Source: Desulfatitalea sp.
GTDB taxonomy: Bacteria > Desulfobacterota > Desulfobacteria > Desulfobacterales > Desulfosarcinaceae
Direction: 5' to 3'
DNA: 12,110 bases
NCBI GenBank assembly: GCA_013041835.1
Contig: JABDRH010000203.1
Coordinates: 1-12,110 of the forward strand
Part shown: positions 11,720 to 12,110 of the stretch, in pieces
Layout of the letters: the number at the start of each line of letters is the position of its first letter
How positions within the stretch are numbered: position 1 is the first letter of the stretch
Position numbers and translations under genes: made by a program
Notes under the pieces: model-generated
What the model saw: only the letters and a program-made list of their open reading frames with translations
Told to the model about the DNA's origin: nothing
Database searches by the model: none

Positions 11720-12110
11720 TTACTGCGCCCATTGAAATTCTCTTTGGAGTGATTGCAGCGTCAACTTCAGACACTCTTTCAGCGTCGTGCCAACCCCCTC
11801 GCCTTTTACCGCACTGCCCTGAAACGAAGGTACTTTGAGCTGCCGGTTCAAGTCTCTTTCCATCTGCTCAATAGGCATCAGAGGTATCCCTTGCTCGGCC
11901 AGGTCCCGTTTATTGTACTGCATGACCAGGGGCACCTTGAATATGCTCTTGCCGTACTCTTTAAGGTTTGCCTGAAGATCTTTCAGCGAGAGCATATTTT
12001 TCTCACGGCGCACCTCCAGGGAATCCGCGACAAAGACAATACCATCCACACCGCGAAGTACCAGTTTTCGGGTTGAGCTGTATTTCACCTGTCCCGGCAC
12101 TGTATAGAGT
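11720..12110 (-). CDS. MglA-family Ras-like small GTPase, C-terminal part
   Basis: The frame enters from the right edge, and 129 residues to the TAA stop are visible, about two thirds of the usual roughly 195. TVPGQVKYSSTRKLVLRG near the visible start is the MglA form of the G3/switch II region, where TxPGQ replaces the DxxG of Ras. VDGIVFVADSLEVRREKNMLS follows, then the guanine-specificity motif NKRD in MQYNKRDL. The P-loop and switch I are outside the window. In Myxococcus MglA marks the leading cell pole with its GAP, MglB, and MglA homologues are found in many motile and non-motile bacteria. Whether an mglB (roadblock) gene lies upstream cannot be seen. It heads the cluster with the DUF4388 and PilZ genes, which fits a polarity or surface-signalling module. 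Confidence 0.92.
   Translation of the reverse strand, partial: LYTVPGQVKYSSTRKLVLRGVDGIVFVADSLEVRREKNMLSLKDLQANLKEYGKSIFKVPLVMQYNKRDLAEQGIPLMPIEQMERDLNRQLKVPSFQGSAVKGEGVGTTLKECLKLTLQSLQREFQWAQ

Overview
The window looks like a chromosomal stretch from a Gram-negative bacterium, most plausibly a Desulfobacterota (deltaproteobacterial sulfate-reducer type) or a close relative. The basis is inference: an MglA-type GTPase followed by a DUF4388/cyclic-nucleotide-domain protein and a PilZ protein, a soluble PAS hybrid kinase, moderate GC and gene style. There is no rRNA, tRNA, transposase, integrase or CRISPR array, and no sign of a recent insertion.

Layout. Positions 1-1262 (minus) hold the N-terminal 420 residues of a UPF0182-family membrane protein, cut by the window edge. 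Diverging from it is an orphan beta-class DNA methyltransferase (1411-2550, plus) with no restriction partner in view. It ends tail-to-tail, with a 14-bp overlap, against a PAS-PAS hybrid histidine kinase (2537-4720, minus). A 349-bp divergent intergenic region with two perfect short palindromes separates the kinase from a two-gene plus-strand unit. The first gene of that unit (5070-7556) encodes a large single-pass membrane protein. It has a long acidic, repeat-bearing cytoplasmic arm, one membrane helix, a helical periplasmic part and four C-terminal 24-residue leucine-rich-like repeats. The second (7563-8153) encodes a small exported helical protein whose ribosome binding site lies in the end of the first gene. 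I recognise neither by name, and this pair is the best candidate in the window for an undescribed system.

From 8155 to the right edge everything is on the minus strand and is transcribed leftward: MglA-like GTPase (C-terminal part only), DUF4388 plus two cyclic-nucleotide-like domains, PilZ, purC (SAICAR synthase), and an orphan ParB-like protein whose start overlaps the purC stop. The gaps are 9, 37 and 21 bp, then an 11-bp overlap, so a single operon is likely. It joins a polarity-type GTPase, a possible c-di-GMP receptor and a purine biosynthesis enzyme. Between the two convergent units (8155-8253) is a short minus-strand stretch that reads like a fragment of protein-coding sequence.

No complete defence, secretion or biosynthetic system is visible. 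Positions of protein features were counted by hand from the translated sequence, and no database search was possible.
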